Below are positions 23,219 to 31,392 of a stretch of 64,000 nt of DNA, piece by piece; position 1 is the first letter of the stretch, and every line of letters starts with the position of its first letter. Below the pieces are notes generated by a model that had not been told where the DNA came from, did not search any database, and saw nothing but the letters and a program-made list of their open reading frames with translations. The stretch covers positions 1 to 64,000 of the forward strand of contig CAZIJC010000004.1 of assembly GCA_964539385.1 (NCBI GenBank), in the 5' to 3' direction. Origin of the DNA: JAUVZF01 sp964539385 (lineage in GTDB: Bacteria > Planctomycetota > Phycisphaerae > FEN-1346). Made by a program: the position numbers and the translations under genes.

Positions 23219-25123
23219 TCATGGCGGCGGAGTGCCGCTGATCGCCTTCCAGACTTCAATTCCCGAGACGTTGGCCGCGCCCCCGCGGCTGGTGAGGGAA
23301 ATCTTCCCGTCCTTGACCGTCGTGACCCACGGCCCCAGGCGCTGCCACTCGCCGGCCTCGCCGCTGTTGTACCCCGCGACCACCTCGCGACCGTTCAGGC
23401 TGATGGTGAGCGTCTCGGGCGAGGTCTCTTCCCAGACGTAGGCGTACACGGCGTAGCGGCCCTTGGGCACGCCCGTCAGCGTGAGGCGCGGCTCGCGGTT
23501 CCAGCGGAAGGCGTGGATCATCTTGGCGCGGGCCTCGTCGGTCGGCGGCCTCAGGCGGACGTTGGGGCTGTTGAGCGCCCGGTCCGTGCAGACGAAGCCC
23601 TTCGCATCGTCACCGTCCCACTTGTGGCCGTCAATCTCGATGGGCGGGCCGTTCAGGTTGATGCCGCGATAAAACGTCCACGGTCCGGTTGCGGCAGGCG
23701 GGCCGTCCAGTTTCAAGACGGGTTGGCGCGTGTCGCGCGCGCCCGCGCCGGCGGGCGGGCCGACCGGCTTACCGCTCACCTCCAGGATGGCGCGGCGATA
23801 GGCCGTCAGGGCCGGCTTGCCGGCGTCGGTGACCTCGAGAATCACGTGGACGGTGCGGCCGGCGACGTCTTGCGGCACCGCGACGACGGCCTCGTGCGTG
23901 TCGGCGCCGCGGATGGTCGCCTCACCCCAGTAGGCGCCCGCTTCACGGTAGACCCACCACCGGTAGGTGAGCGCGTCGCCGTCGGGGTCGGACGAGGTGG
24001 CGGCCGTCAGCCGGACCTCGGCCTTGGGGTCGGCGGCCATCCGCAGAACAGCGCGGCCGCGATCACCGTTCAGGACGGCCACCGGGTCGTGGTTGGCCTC
24101 GTCGTGCGGCTTGACGCACCAGTCCATGCGTGCCTCGAAGGCGTTCTGGTACGCCAGCCGCCAGCGATAGATGCTGAACAACGGGCTCGGCCGGCCATTC
24201 TCGAGGTCCGCGTCGGGCACGAACTCATGTCCCTTACCGGAGCGTTTGAACCGTCCGCCCCAGTTGCCCCACCCGGGGTGCTCCGGGTCGCTCAGGCCAT
24301 CGGGCAGGACGTAGAAGAACGAGGGCGTGTCGCCCTCCTTGACGCCGGCCTTGCCGGCGGCCTTCGCCGGATAGAGCGGGCCGAGCGGCCCGTGACCCGT
24401 GCGGACGTTCCGCTCGAGCCACGCCGGCGAGACAAGCCCCTGGTCGCCCGCCTGCCAGATGCCGCGGAACAGGCGGTTCGAGAAGATCCAGAACACGTCG
24501 GGGTGGTTCGTCTTGACCCACCCGGCCGTGCGGTCCTGGTCGGCGATGGAGTGGACGCGTATCTTCTTCTTGAAGGCGGCGAGGTCCTTCGCGGAGCGTG
24601 TCTTGGCGACCTTCCAGATGGCCTGGGCCAGTTCCCTCGGCCCGCCCCAGATGGTGAACCACACGGGGCGCGGATCGGCGCGGTCGAGAACCTGGATGAT
24701 CCAGTCCGACGCCTCGGAATCCATCCCGGCGCCGACCTTGTGCGGATCGCCGTTGTGCCCGTCCTTGATGAGGCCGGCCAGCCGCTCGTGCGACGGGTAA
24801 TCCGCCCGGTGCTTCCGCAGGTTCGCCACCACCCGGCCGTAGGCATCGACGGCCTGCCGGATGAGTTCCGGCCGCGTCTGCTTGTAGTGACCGTGGCCGA
24901 AGCCGGTGCACAGGCCCTCGACGTCGAAGTCGCACGCATAGAGCAAAAAGCGGACCATGGACTGCCGGTCGTCGGGGTCGCCGCCGATGTCGGTCATCAC
25001 CACAACACGCGGCTTCTTCGCCGGAAGGCCGGCGGACATGGCCTGCTGCCCGCGCGCGACCGTCGCCGCAGCCACCACCAAAGCGGCTGCCGCAGCAACC
25101 CGGAGCACCAGCCAGGTCCTCAT
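23219..25123 (-). CDS. DUF1593 nucleoside-hydrolase-like / cellulose-binding-like protein, secreted
   Basis: A 634-residue secreted protein. After a signal peptide (about 1-27), the N-terminal domain has VVVMTDIGGDPDDRQSMVRF (T44-D45, D49, D51-D52), the calcium-binding aspartate cluster of nucleoside-hydrolase folds as found in DUF1593 proteins. Further marks are GAGMDSEASDWI, WFTIWGGPRELAQAI and SIADQDRTAGW. A middle domain with Ig-like features follows (SSDPDGDALTYRWWVYREAG), and a C-terminal beta module (about 490-634) resembles a malectin-like carbohydrate binder. The ATG at 25123 follows CAGGAGGAG. It probably acts on plant or algal polysaccharide; the exact substrate is unknown. Confidence 0.8.
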   Translation of the reverse strand: MRTWLVLRVAAAAALVVAAATVARGQQAMSAGLPAKKPRVVVMTDIGGDPDDRQSMVRFLLYACDFDVEGLCTGFGHGHYKQTRPELIRQAVDAYGRVVANLRKHRADYPSHERLAGLIKDGHNGDPHKVGAGMDSEASDWIIQVLDRADPRPVWFTIWGGPRELAQAIWKVAKTRSAKDLAAFKKKIRVHSIADQDRTAGWVKTNHPDVFWIFSNRLFRGIWQAGDQGLVSPAWLERNVRTGHGPLGPLYPAKAAGKAGVKEGDTPSFFYVLPDGLSDPEHPGWGNWGGRFKRSGKGHEFVPDADLENGRPSPLFSIYRWRLAYQNAFEARMDWCVKPHDEANHDPVAVLNGDRGRAVLRMAADPKAEVRLTAATSSDPDGDALTYRWWVYREAGAYWGEATIRGADTHEAVVAVPQDVAGRTVHVILEVTDAGKPALTAYRRAILEVSGKPVGPPAGAGARDTRQPVLKLDGPPAATGPWTFYRGINLNGPPIEIDGHKWDGDDAKGFVCTDRALNSPNVRLRPPTDEARAKMIHAFRWNREPRLTLTGVPKGRYAVYAYVWEETSPETLTISLNGREVVAGYNSGEAGEWQRLGPWVTTVKDGKISLTSRGGAANVSGIEVWKAISGTPPP

Positions 25124-25264
25124 GACGGCTCCTCCTGTTGGCCGGAAGGTAGCGCGGTGGGTCTCCGGACCCACCGCGCTCGAAAGCCCGTTTTCGCCGT
25201 TGCGCGGCGTGTCGGGAGACCCGCCGCGCAGTAAGTGGCGCTGTAGTATTGGGCGACTCGAGTT

Positions 25265-27484
25265 CTACTTTCTCTGTGCCTCCTTGAGCACCCGCTCGGC
25301 GTCGCGGCGAACGTTCTTGTTCTTCGAGATGGCGAGCACCTTCTGCATCGTGGGGACGATGATTTGCTTGAGTGGCTCCTTGCGGACGTCGCCGCGGAAC
25401 TCGCGTCCGATGCGGACCGCCGCCGCTGCCGCCTCCTCGCGAAGCGCCGCATCGGCGAGCGACGCCGAAATCAGTTTGACGGCCTCAATGTCCTTGACCT
25501 CGCCGAGGGCCGACAGGATCATCTTCTTCTCGTCCGGGCGTTGGGCGGCGCCCATCGCCTCCTTGTACATCGCCACCTTGTCGGCATTCTTGAACTTCTG
25601 CTCCTTCACCAGCCGCACGTAGCCGCGCAGCGCCAGCACCTGCTGCGTCCGGCTCCTGCCGCTTCGGGCAATCTGCAGAAGGTCCGGTGCGACCGCACTG
25701 CTCGGCCACTCCGACAGGGCCCGCACCGCGGCATCCTGGATTCTGGCGTCGCTGTCTGTGAGCGCCGCGCGAACGGCATCCAGCGCCTTCGCCGCCGGGG
25801 CCTTGCCGAGGATGCGGATCAGGGCACATTTGGCGTCCACGCCCGCGCCGGCCAAGGCGGGCAGGATCATCCTGACGCAGTTGTCGCGGTTGGACCGGCC
25901 GCAGATCGCGCCGAGAGCCTTCTCGGCCGCCCCGCGCACACTGCCGGTGTCCGTCTTGACGACGACGTCCACCACGGCCGACACGTGCCTCTCTTCGCCC
26001 AGCGCTTCCAGGGCCTTGAGGGCCGACTCCTGGACGCCCTTGTCGGGGTCCTTCGTGGCGGCCATGACGGCGTCGGAGTGCTGCCGCGCGCCGCGAGCCG
26101 TCAGAACGCCGAGCAGGTCGCGCCGAACCTCGGGCGCCGCCGCACCAAGCGCCGACGCAATGGCCGCGCTCGCCTCATCGCCGGGAATCCGCTCGAGCGA
26201 CTTTTGCGCGGCGTCGTGCGCCTTGCCGTCCTTCGATGCCAGGAAAGCGATGAGCGGCGGCACGGTGCTCGTGCCTTTGAACGCCCTGGCCGCCTCGATC
26301 GCCGCCAACTGCACGCCCTCGTCCCTTTCCCTCATGGCGTCGAGGATGGCCCCCCGGGCCGCCTCGCCCCCACGCTCGGCCAGCAAGGCGATCACACCGG
26401 GCTTGGCATCGGCCGACACCGACTCCAGGTGGGCGACCCATTTCTTCGTGACGTCTTCGCCGGGCATCGAGACGGCTGCCTGCGTGGCGGCGGCGCGAAT
26501 CTGAAGGTCCGCGCTGTTCATCGCCGCCACCAGTTCGTCCATCGCGTCAATGCCCTGCGAGTTGGCCAGGCCGAGGATGGCGGCGCACCGCACGTGCCGC
26601 TCGGCCGGGTCCGCGCGCTGTTTCCAGAGCGTTCGATAAATCCGTGCGGCCTCCCTGCTGTTGCCGGCGTCGCCCAGCCGCTGAGCCAGCAGCAGGACCG
26701 CATCCGTCGCGACCGCCCGTTCGTAGGCGCTCCGGGCACCGGAGGCCACGAGCAGCGTCTCGGAGGCGGCGGTGTCGCCGATGTTTGCAAGAGCGTATAC
26801 GGCGGCCAGGCGGACGTCGCGGTCGGCGTCCTTGGCCGCCTTCAGGAGTTCCGGCACGGCTGTGGCGTCGCGCATGACGCCGAGGTTCTGTATGATCGTG
26901 GCGCGGCTCCTGCCCCTGGCCTTTGGCAGGGCCTCGCGGAACGCCGCCTTCGCCTGCTCGCCCCCGATGGAGACGAGCGCGTGGGCGGCATCTTCGCACA
27001 GTCTCTCATCCGGCAGCGCCTTGCTGATGGCCGAGACCGATTCGGCCCCGCCGGCCAGGCGCAACTGCTGAATCAGAAACGCCTGGATCGATTTCGGCGT
27101 CGACTCGACCAGCAAGTCGCCGAGGACGCCGCAGAACATCTTCCGCTCGGCATCCGCCCCCGGCCGCCCGACGTAAACCGCCAGACCGTGCAGGGCGTAA
27201 CGCGCCTTCGAGTCGTCGATGGGGCCGGGCTCGACGAGCAGCGCGGCCACGTCGCGGACGCCCTGCCCGCCGAGCGCCGCGAGTTGCTTCATCATCTTCT
27301 CGCCCGTCGCGGCATCCTGGAACGGCACTTGGTCGAGGATTCGGAGTGCCTTCAGCGCCGCCGACGGCGCGGGCGCCTTGGACTCCTCGGCGCCGGCCGG
27401 CGCCAACCAGGGTCCCATCGACAAGGCCGCCACGATCCCCAACAAGACGGCGGCCGCACGGCTTAACGAGCATGGCGAGGTCAT
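25265..27484 (-). CDS. Exported HEAT-repeat protein (paralog)
   Basis: A 739-residue protein with a signal peptide (about 8-34, ending APAGA) and an array of HEAT/PBS-lyase-like helical repeats over nearly the whole length (for example VRLAAVYALANIG, IQDAAVRALSEWP). Its last 130 residues align with the HEAT protein at 2123-4177. The ATG at 27484 has AGGAGA ten bases upstream. A -10-like TATACT lies on this strand at 27587-27582, about 100 bases before the start, without a clear -35. No catalytic residues are visible, so it is probably a structural or docking protein of the cell envelope. Confidence 0.85.
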   Translation of the reverse strand: MTSPCSLSRAAAVLLGIVAALSMGPWLAPAGAEESKAPAPSAALKALRILDQVPFQDAATGEKMMKQLAALGGQGVRDVAALLVEPGPIDDSKARYALHGLAVYVGRPGADAERKMFCGVLGDLLVESTPKSIQAFLIQQLRLAGGAESVSAISKALPDERLCEDAAHALVSIGGEQAKAAFREALPKARGRSRATIIQNLGVMRDATAVPELLKAAKDADRDVRLAAVYALANIGDTAASETLLVASGARSAYERAVATDAVLLLAQRLGDAGNSREAARIYRTLWKQRADPAERHVRCAAILGLANSQGIDAMDELVAAMNSADLQIRAAATQAAVSMPGEDVTKKWVAHLESVSADAKPGVIALLAERGGEAARGAILDAMRERDEGVQLAAIEAARAFKGTSTVPPLIAFLASKDGKAHDAAQKSLERIPGDEASAAIASALGAAAPEVRRDLLGVLTARGARQHSDAVMAATKDPDKGVQESALKALEALGEERHVSAVVDVVVKTDTGSVRGAAEKALGAICGRSNRDNCVRMILPALAGAGVDAKCALIRILGKAPAAKALDAVRAALTDSDARIQDAAVRALSEWPSSAVAPDLLQIARSGRSRTQQVLALRGYVRLVKEQKFKNADKVAMYKEAMGAAQRPDEKKMILSALGEVKDIEAVKLISASLADAALREEAAAAAVRIGREFRGDVRKEPLKQIIVPTMQKVLAISKNKNVRRDAERVLKEAQRK

Positions 27485-27721
27485 CACGGTCGTGTCTCCT
27501 ACGGGTTCTCCCGGCTTACAGACGCCGCGACGAACGCATAGCGATACTTCCCATCCGTCGCAGTCCACTACCCGAGTGAACAGTATAGCGGAGAGCGAGT
27601 TCCGGGGAAATGAAAACCGGGCCGAACCTCCCCCGCAGCGCCCAAAAACGAAAGCGGCACCACCGTCCCGGCACGCCGAAACGCGCGGTGTGCCACTGGT
27701 CCCTTCGACATGACTTGGGGA

Positions 27722-27766
27722 TGGTGGGCGATACTGGACTTGAACCAGTGACCTCCTGCGTGTCGA
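27722..27766 (-). other. tRNA 3'-half relic (possible attachment-site scar)
   Basis: Read on the minus strand, this stretch ends ...ACTGG-TTCAAGT-CCAGT-ATCGCCC-ACCA. That is a perfect T-arm with a standard T-loop, a seven-base 3' acceptor strand and CCA. Before it come a five-base variable loop and a GCAGG anticodon-stem strand. The 5' half (acceptor, D-arm, anticodon) is absent and replaced by unrelated sequence. The 3' end of a tRNA left alone is typical of integrase attachment sites. It lies at the edge of the Rhs/IS30 accessory region, so it may mark an old integration. Confidence 0.6.
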
Positions 27767-27793
27767 AGACCGCCCATCGCCGCGCCGAAAAGC

Positions 27794-27823
27794 CCGAAAA
27801 GCCCAAGTTTTCGGCCCTTTTTT
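27794..27823 (+). terminator. Intrinsic terminator-like hairpin with T-run
   Basis: The stem CCGAAAA (27794-27800) pairs with TTTTCGG (27808-27814) around a seven-base loop and is followed by CCCTTTTTT. It is the best rho-independent terminator shape in the window. No gene on the plus strand just upstream needs it, so it may belong to sequence brought in with the tRNA relic. Confidence 0.5.
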
Positions 27824-27840
27824 GCTATTATGCCGTCGGT

Positions 27841-27862
27841 GAAAATGCTTGCAAGCGTTTTC
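27841..27862. promoter_or_regulatory. 22-bp near-perfect palindrome, operator-like
   Basis: GAAAATGCTTGCAAGCGTTTTC is symmetric except for one pair and has the CG-rich centre and A/T arms of LacI-family operators. No regulator gene is visible nearby, so its role is open. Confidence 0.25.
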
Positions 27863-27918
27863 TTGAAAACGCCGTTATTCGCACACAAACGCGGTACTAC
27901 CGGACCGGAAACGGTAGT

Positions 27919-28236
27919 CTACCGGGCCGCCCGCCTCTTGCCCGCCGCGTCCACCAGCCGAAACTTCCGTGCCGTCACCACGTCCGCCAGCGAGGTCGTA
28001 TTGTAGTTGCCGTCCTGGCAATAGTATAGATGTTCGTCGCCCGAGTTGGAACCCTGAATTCCCGTGGCGGCGTCCGTGCAGTCGCCGTCCGAGTTTTTGT
28101 CCTCGTCGCGGCAAACCGGCGCGTCGATGTAGCGCGGGCTCCGGACGCCTGGGGACGCAGGGAGCCTTCGGCTTTGCTCGGGCCAGCCTGCGAGACGAAG
28201 GGCCGACGGTTCCGCAACCGGAGCCTGCGCTACCAT
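27919..28236 (-). pseudogene. Truncated Rhs fragment
   Basis: The open frame gives 105 residues. The part RYIDAPVCRDEDKN ... HLYYCQDGNYNTTSL is the segment that normally precedes the YD-repeat core of Rhs proteins. It is nearly identical to residues 35-82 of the Rhs tip at 31393-32631, but after NTTSL the reading breaks into unrelated sequence (ADVVTARKFRL...), and no core or tip follows. It is a decayed partial copy left by duplication. Confidence 0.7.
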
Positions 28237-28330
28237 AAGCGTATCTTAATCTCTGGCAGCCGCTTGGGCAAGGGCCGAAGAACGGCGAATGATGCGCCTC
28301 GGAAACCCGCCGCAACGGGACGGATTCCGG
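27992..28330. repeat. Segmental duplication, copy 1 (of 32387-32725)
   Basis: About 340 bases match 32387-32725 at a constant offset of 4395 with only a few substitutions and no visible gaps. The block covers the pre-core Rhs segment and its upstream flank. Weaker similarity continues for some tens of bases (GGCACGCG, ACGACGAGCAGCAG). The high identity points to a recent duplication. Confidence 0.85.
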
Positions 28331-28461
28331 ATACGGTGTCCCGGCGCGCCGGGATCTGGAAGGCACGCGCTAAAACAACAAAAACAGCAACAGCCACGAC
28401 GAGCAGCAGAGAGAACGGCCTTCAGGGGCGGGGCGAATATCGTAATGTGGTGCGTCCGCCG

Positions 28462-28792
28462 CGGCGACACCGAATAGACGGCTGGGAGAAATCCGCTTTT
28501 GAATCCGCCCGCCGTCCCGACCATCGGGACTATGGCGGAGCCAGCCCGCTTCCGACTCCGGCAGGGGCTTGCTCATAGATGGGTATCCTCGGAACCACTC
28601 AGTACCTTCCGAAGGCGATGCCGCTGACCCACTTGACATACGCACGGCTCGCCCGTTACGCTCGACTCTTGAACAACCGTCCGCGAAAGTGCCTCAACTA
28701 TCCGAAGTCCGGACCCGTTGCGGGCCGGACCCCGGCGGAGGTCTTCTGGTACCGCCCCGTTGCACTTACGGTGTGAATTCGCCCTTCATCGA
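28462..28792. repeat. Duplicated segment with IS30-like remnant, copy 1 (of 30533-30894)
   Basis: This block and 30533-30894 share CGACACCGAA-AGACGGCTGG, the TTGCTCATAGATGGGTATCC junction, the transposase remnant and the end GTTGCACTTACG-TGTGAATTCGC. They differ in a short hairpin insert near 28514-28530. Because both copies share flanking bases outside the transposase remnant, they arose by duplication of one insertion. Confidence 0.75.
28579..28776 (+). pseudogene. IS30-family transposase 3' remnant, copy 1
   Basis: The frame reads GTTQYLPKAMPLTHLTYA ... LLNNRPRKCLNY ... RTPAEVFW. This is the C-terminal end of IS30-type transposases, where QYFPKGTDF, LNNRPRK and TPAEVF are hallmarks. An in-frame stop directly upstream and the loss of the DDE core show it is dead. 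The following bases CGTTGCACTTACGGTGTGAATTC resemble an IS30-family terminal repeat. The family call is from recalled motifs. Confidence 0.6.
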
Positions 28793-28871
28793 CGAAGTTA
28801 AGTTGTGTGTCTCCAGAACTCTCAGAACTCTCACCAGAACTCTATCGTATGCCCAGCACACCATGATGGAA

Positions 28872-29408
28872 TCACGGTTGCGTGGACCTTTTGTGTTCCA
28901 GACCCTCTATCCTTGCCTTCAGACCTACCCCGACGCCATGTTGGTTCATCAGCGCTTCCATGAACGTCAAGCACAGGTGCGCACGTACCAGCGCCAGCGT
29001 GTGCTCTGCCCGATCGCTGCGCGGATTCAGGAGTGTCTCATTACACTCCCTGAGGACCCGTGCCATCTCTGCCAAGTATTGGTCTGGTGTCAGTTCTTCG
29101 TGCAGTCTGTATACTCGCGTCAGCTCCGCCAGCATCTCCACCGACAGGCTTAGGCCTTGCAGCATGTCCCTGCGAGAAGCCTCTGTAATGCCTGGATCCC
29201 GGACTTGTGCTAGTACCCTCTCCGCATCTTCGGCGCAGTCGCGGAAAAGCGCCACAGGACTGCCGACGGGGACGTGCCCCAAGTCCACCCGTTGCCGGCC
29301 TTCGCCCACAGTCACGTTCCCACTGCTGGACAGACTGTCGGGAGCCCCCTGACATCCTGCCAACCCAAACACCACGAAGCACACTGTGCCTAGACAGACT
29401 TGTCGCAT
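28872..29408 (-). CDS. Lipoprotein coupled to the HELEH Rhs tip; immunity candidate
   Basis: A 178-residue protein with a signal peptide ending in a good lipobox (F-G-L-A-G-C19). The mature part is mostly helical (EDAERVLAQVRD, SRRDMLQGLSLSVEMLAELTRV) and has no motif I know. The stop of the upstream Rhs-tip gene lies at 29411-29413, and a GTG at 29414 would overlap it as GTGA. The ATG at 29408 is preferred because AGGGGG lies eight bases before it. Strict coupling to a secreted putative peptidase plus outer-membrane anchoring suggests an immunity protein; this is inference. Confidence 0.7.
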   Translation of the reverse strand: MRQVCLGTVCFVVFGLAGCQGAPDSLSSSGNVTVGEGRQRVDLGHVPVGSPVALFRDCAEDAERVLAQVRDPGITEASRRDMLQGLSLSVEMLAELTRVYRLHEELTPDQYLAEMARVLRECNETLLNPRSDRAEHTLALVRAHLCLTFMEALMNQHGVGVGLKARIEGLEHKRSTQP

Positions 29409-29410
29409 GT

Positions 29411-30445
29411 TCACTGCCCCCTAAGCTCTCCCTGCGAGAACCACGCGCTATCGCTGACACCCGTCTCCGCCATCCACTGGATCTCAAGCATATCCCGCTC
29501 AGCAGTAACGGATTCGAACTCACCCCCTTCGCCACGCTCGAAGCCATGCTTCGGCTCGTACTTAATGGCGTGCTCCCTCAAAACGCATCCCCTTATTAGC
29601 CCCTCGGGGATGTCGTTCTGCTCGTGCTGCAACTTGAGTTTCTGCAGTTCCTCCATGGTCGGTTTACAATAGATGCCGCTGTAGATCTTCACGGCGAACG
29701 GAATGCCCGTTTCTGCGGCATTGTGCAGCTGGAAGGCGTGTTCCAGCTCGTGAGACCAGACGGCCTGCCAGGTACTCGGGATGTTGGCCTCCTCATGGCC
29801 CTTGTAAAACAGCACGTTAGGAAGGGTGGCCAGTTTATCACGGTTTCGGCCGTACCTTGCGAGGGCCTCTTCAGTCGGCCCAAATCTGCTCGCGGCCAGA
29901 TCCTCGGTAGGCATGTGAATGGTAATGCCCCAAGTCACCTTTGTGATAATCAGGCAGCACTCACCGTAGGGCCTCGTCTCTATACCGAGTTCGGCGTCCA
30001 GCGGCTCAAGCCGTGACCCACCGAACCCGGGCGTGCCTGTTCTTCCTGTCGCAGCATTCACAGCTTCTCTCGTCTCATGCTCCTCCAGTTGAAGCCCCGT
30101 GTACACGATGGCAGCCAGCCCGGAAGGGTCTGTTGTATTGGTGGGCCCGCATCCCGCATACTCATACAACCCCATCCCATCCACATACCCGATTCTGTCG
30201 CGCGTCACCCACCGCCCCAGCGTCGGATGGTACATACGAAATCGCACGTGGTAGAGGCCGGTCTCGGTATCGAAGCGGTAGCCGCAGTAGAGGATTTCGT
30301 TGTCGAACGTATTACTGGTCCGCTCGTCCCACTCGGACTCGCTCGTGTCGTTGCCCGCCGCGTCCCGCACGCCGTGACGGACCGACACCTTCCCGTAGGG
30401 ATCGTACATGTACCGTTCCACCACCGCGCCGTCATCTTCCGCCAA
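29411..30445 (-). CDS. Orphan Rhs tip with putative zinc-metallopeptidase (HELEH) domain, N-terminally truncated
   Basis: The 344-residue frame begins inside an Rhs core: GAVVERYMYDPYGKV, ILYCGYRFDTETGLYHVRFRMYHPTLGRWVTRD and YVDGMGLYEYAGCGP-TNTTDPSGL. A unique domain of about 234 residues follows. It contains VWSHELEHAFQLHNA (H232-E-L-E-H236), a HExxH zinc motif, and GHEEANIPS just before. The candidate start is a TTG at 30445; reading in frame upstream still gives Rhs residues (LNVTALA) up to a stop near 30485. It is therefore a displaced tip without leader or shell. It may be silent until recombined onto a full Rhs gene through the shared core. Confidence 0.7.
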   Translation of the reverse strand: MAEDDGAVVERYMYDPYGKVSVRHGVRDAAGNDTSESEWDERTSNTFDNEILYCGYRFDTETGLYHVRFRMYHPTLGRWVTRDRIGYVDGMGLYEYAGCGPTNTTDPSGLAAIVYTGLQLEEHETREAVNAATGRTGTPGFGGSRLEPLDAELGIETRPYGECCLIITKVTWGITIHMPTEDLAASRFGPTEEALARYGRNRDKLATLPNVLFYKGHEEANIPSTWQAVWSHELEHAFQLHNAAETGIPFAVKIYSGIYCKPTMEELQKLKLQHEQNDIPEGLIRGCVLREHAIKYEPKHGFERGEGGEFESVTAERDMLEIQWMAETGVSDSAWFSQGELRGQ

Positions 30446-30532
30446 CGCCGTGACGTTGAGCGGCGAACGACGAATGTCAAATGACTAATGACCGATCTCG
30501 CACACGGTGCGAGTCGGTTTCTCCACCGCACG

Positions 30533-30894
30533 CGCCGACACCGAACAGACGGCTGGACGCAATCCGCTTCGGAATCCAGCCGCCGCGCGCCGTCGCCATA
30601 GCGGTTTTGGCGCGTCGGCGACAGCCAAGGCTGCTATGGCGGAGGCGGCCCGCTTCCGACTTGACAGGGACTTGCTCATAGATGGGTATCCCCGGAACCA
30701 CTCAGTACCTGCCGAAGGCGATGCCGTTCTCCCACTTGACAAACGGGCAACTCGGCAGTTACGTTCGAGTCCTGAACAACCGTCTGCGAAAATGCCTCAA
30801 CCCTGGCAGGGCAAGCCTGCCGTGGCTTGACCGCTACCGGACTCCGGCGGAGGTCTTCTGGCGCCGTCCCGTTGCACTTACGATGTGAATTCGC
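30533..30894. repeat. Duplicated segment with IS30-like remnant, copy 2
   Basis: Partner of 28462-28792. This copy has a longer central insert containing a nine-base stem (CGCCATAGC 30594-30602 with GCTATGGCG 30633-30641). It is inserted at the 3' end of the hypothetical gene 30676-31272 and abuts the truncated Rhs tip. Confidence 0.75.
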
Positions 30895-31272
30895 TATCTC
30901 GTGTCCCCCGAACCCGCGTCCCCCGAACCCGCCCGAACCCCGCGTGCTCTCATCGCGGTATTCCACCCAATCGACGTACAGCCGCCCTGTCAGCATCGCG
31001 TCAAACGCGATGAGCGGATAAAAGAAGCAATAGCACCCTCGTTCCATCGGGTGCCTTCCAGCATATGGCGGTGGCTGCGTCGGCAGAAGCCAGAAAGCAG
31101 TTCGCGTGCCACCGGAGGTCCGTACCTGCGCCGATTGCGGAAAGCCACGGGTAAGAGCCGCATACGCACTGATGTACGCCCCAACAACCACAAGGCAAGC
31201 GATGCAAGCCCTTCGACGGGTCACGAAGCCCCCCCTGTTGTCTCCGCTTGCGCCAACATAGTGGCCGCTCAT
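30676..31272 (-). CDS. Hypothetical membrane protein with 3' end replaced by IS30-like remnant
   Basis: The frame gives 198 residues. The N-terminal part has one transmembrane helix (ACIACLVVVGAYISAYAAL), then FWLLPTQPPPYAGR and FYPLIAFDAMLTGRLYVDWVEY. From about base 30894 downward the frame runs antisense through the transposase remnant, so its last 70 or so residues are not original. The ATG at 31272 follows GGGGGTGACAG; a GTG at 31224 behind GGGGGG is an alternative. It lies 120 bases after the Rhs tip 31393-32631 and is the fourth example of a small membrane-associated gene behind an Rhs tip. It is probably broken. Confidence 0.5.
   Translation of the reverse strand: MSGHYVGASGDNRGGFVTRRRACIACLVVVGAYISAYAALTRGFPQSAQVRTSGGTRTAFWLLPTQPPPYAGRHPMERGCYCFFYPLIAFDAMLTGRLYVDWVEYRDESTRGSGGFGGRGFGGHEIANSHRKCNGTAPEDLRRSPVAVKPRQACPARVEAFSQTVVQDSNVTAELPVCQVGERHRLRQVLSGSGDTHL
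30682..30888 (+). pseudogene. IS30-family transposase 3' remnant, copy 2
   Basis: The frame reads GTTQYLPKAMPFSHLTNG ... VLNNRLRKCLNP ... RTPAEVFW, the same C-terminal transposase signature as copy 1. Compared with copy 1 the protein differs at many positions, including an insert PGRASLPWLDRY. The catalytic core is missing, so it is inactive. Confidence 0.6.
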
Positions 31273-31392
31273 CTGTCACCCCCATGTTCACCGTAGATAA
31301 GATTGAGCCGCATGCCTGGAGATCTGTTTGACGCACCACGCGGCCGTGTGCACTCGTGGCTTGGCTCGACGGGCGGCAGTCGCCGCCAGTCC

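Noticed and set aside
27722..27793. Intact tRNA gene
   Set aside because: Only the T-arm, acceptor 3' strand and CCA are present; no D-arm or matching 5' acceptor strand can be drawn.
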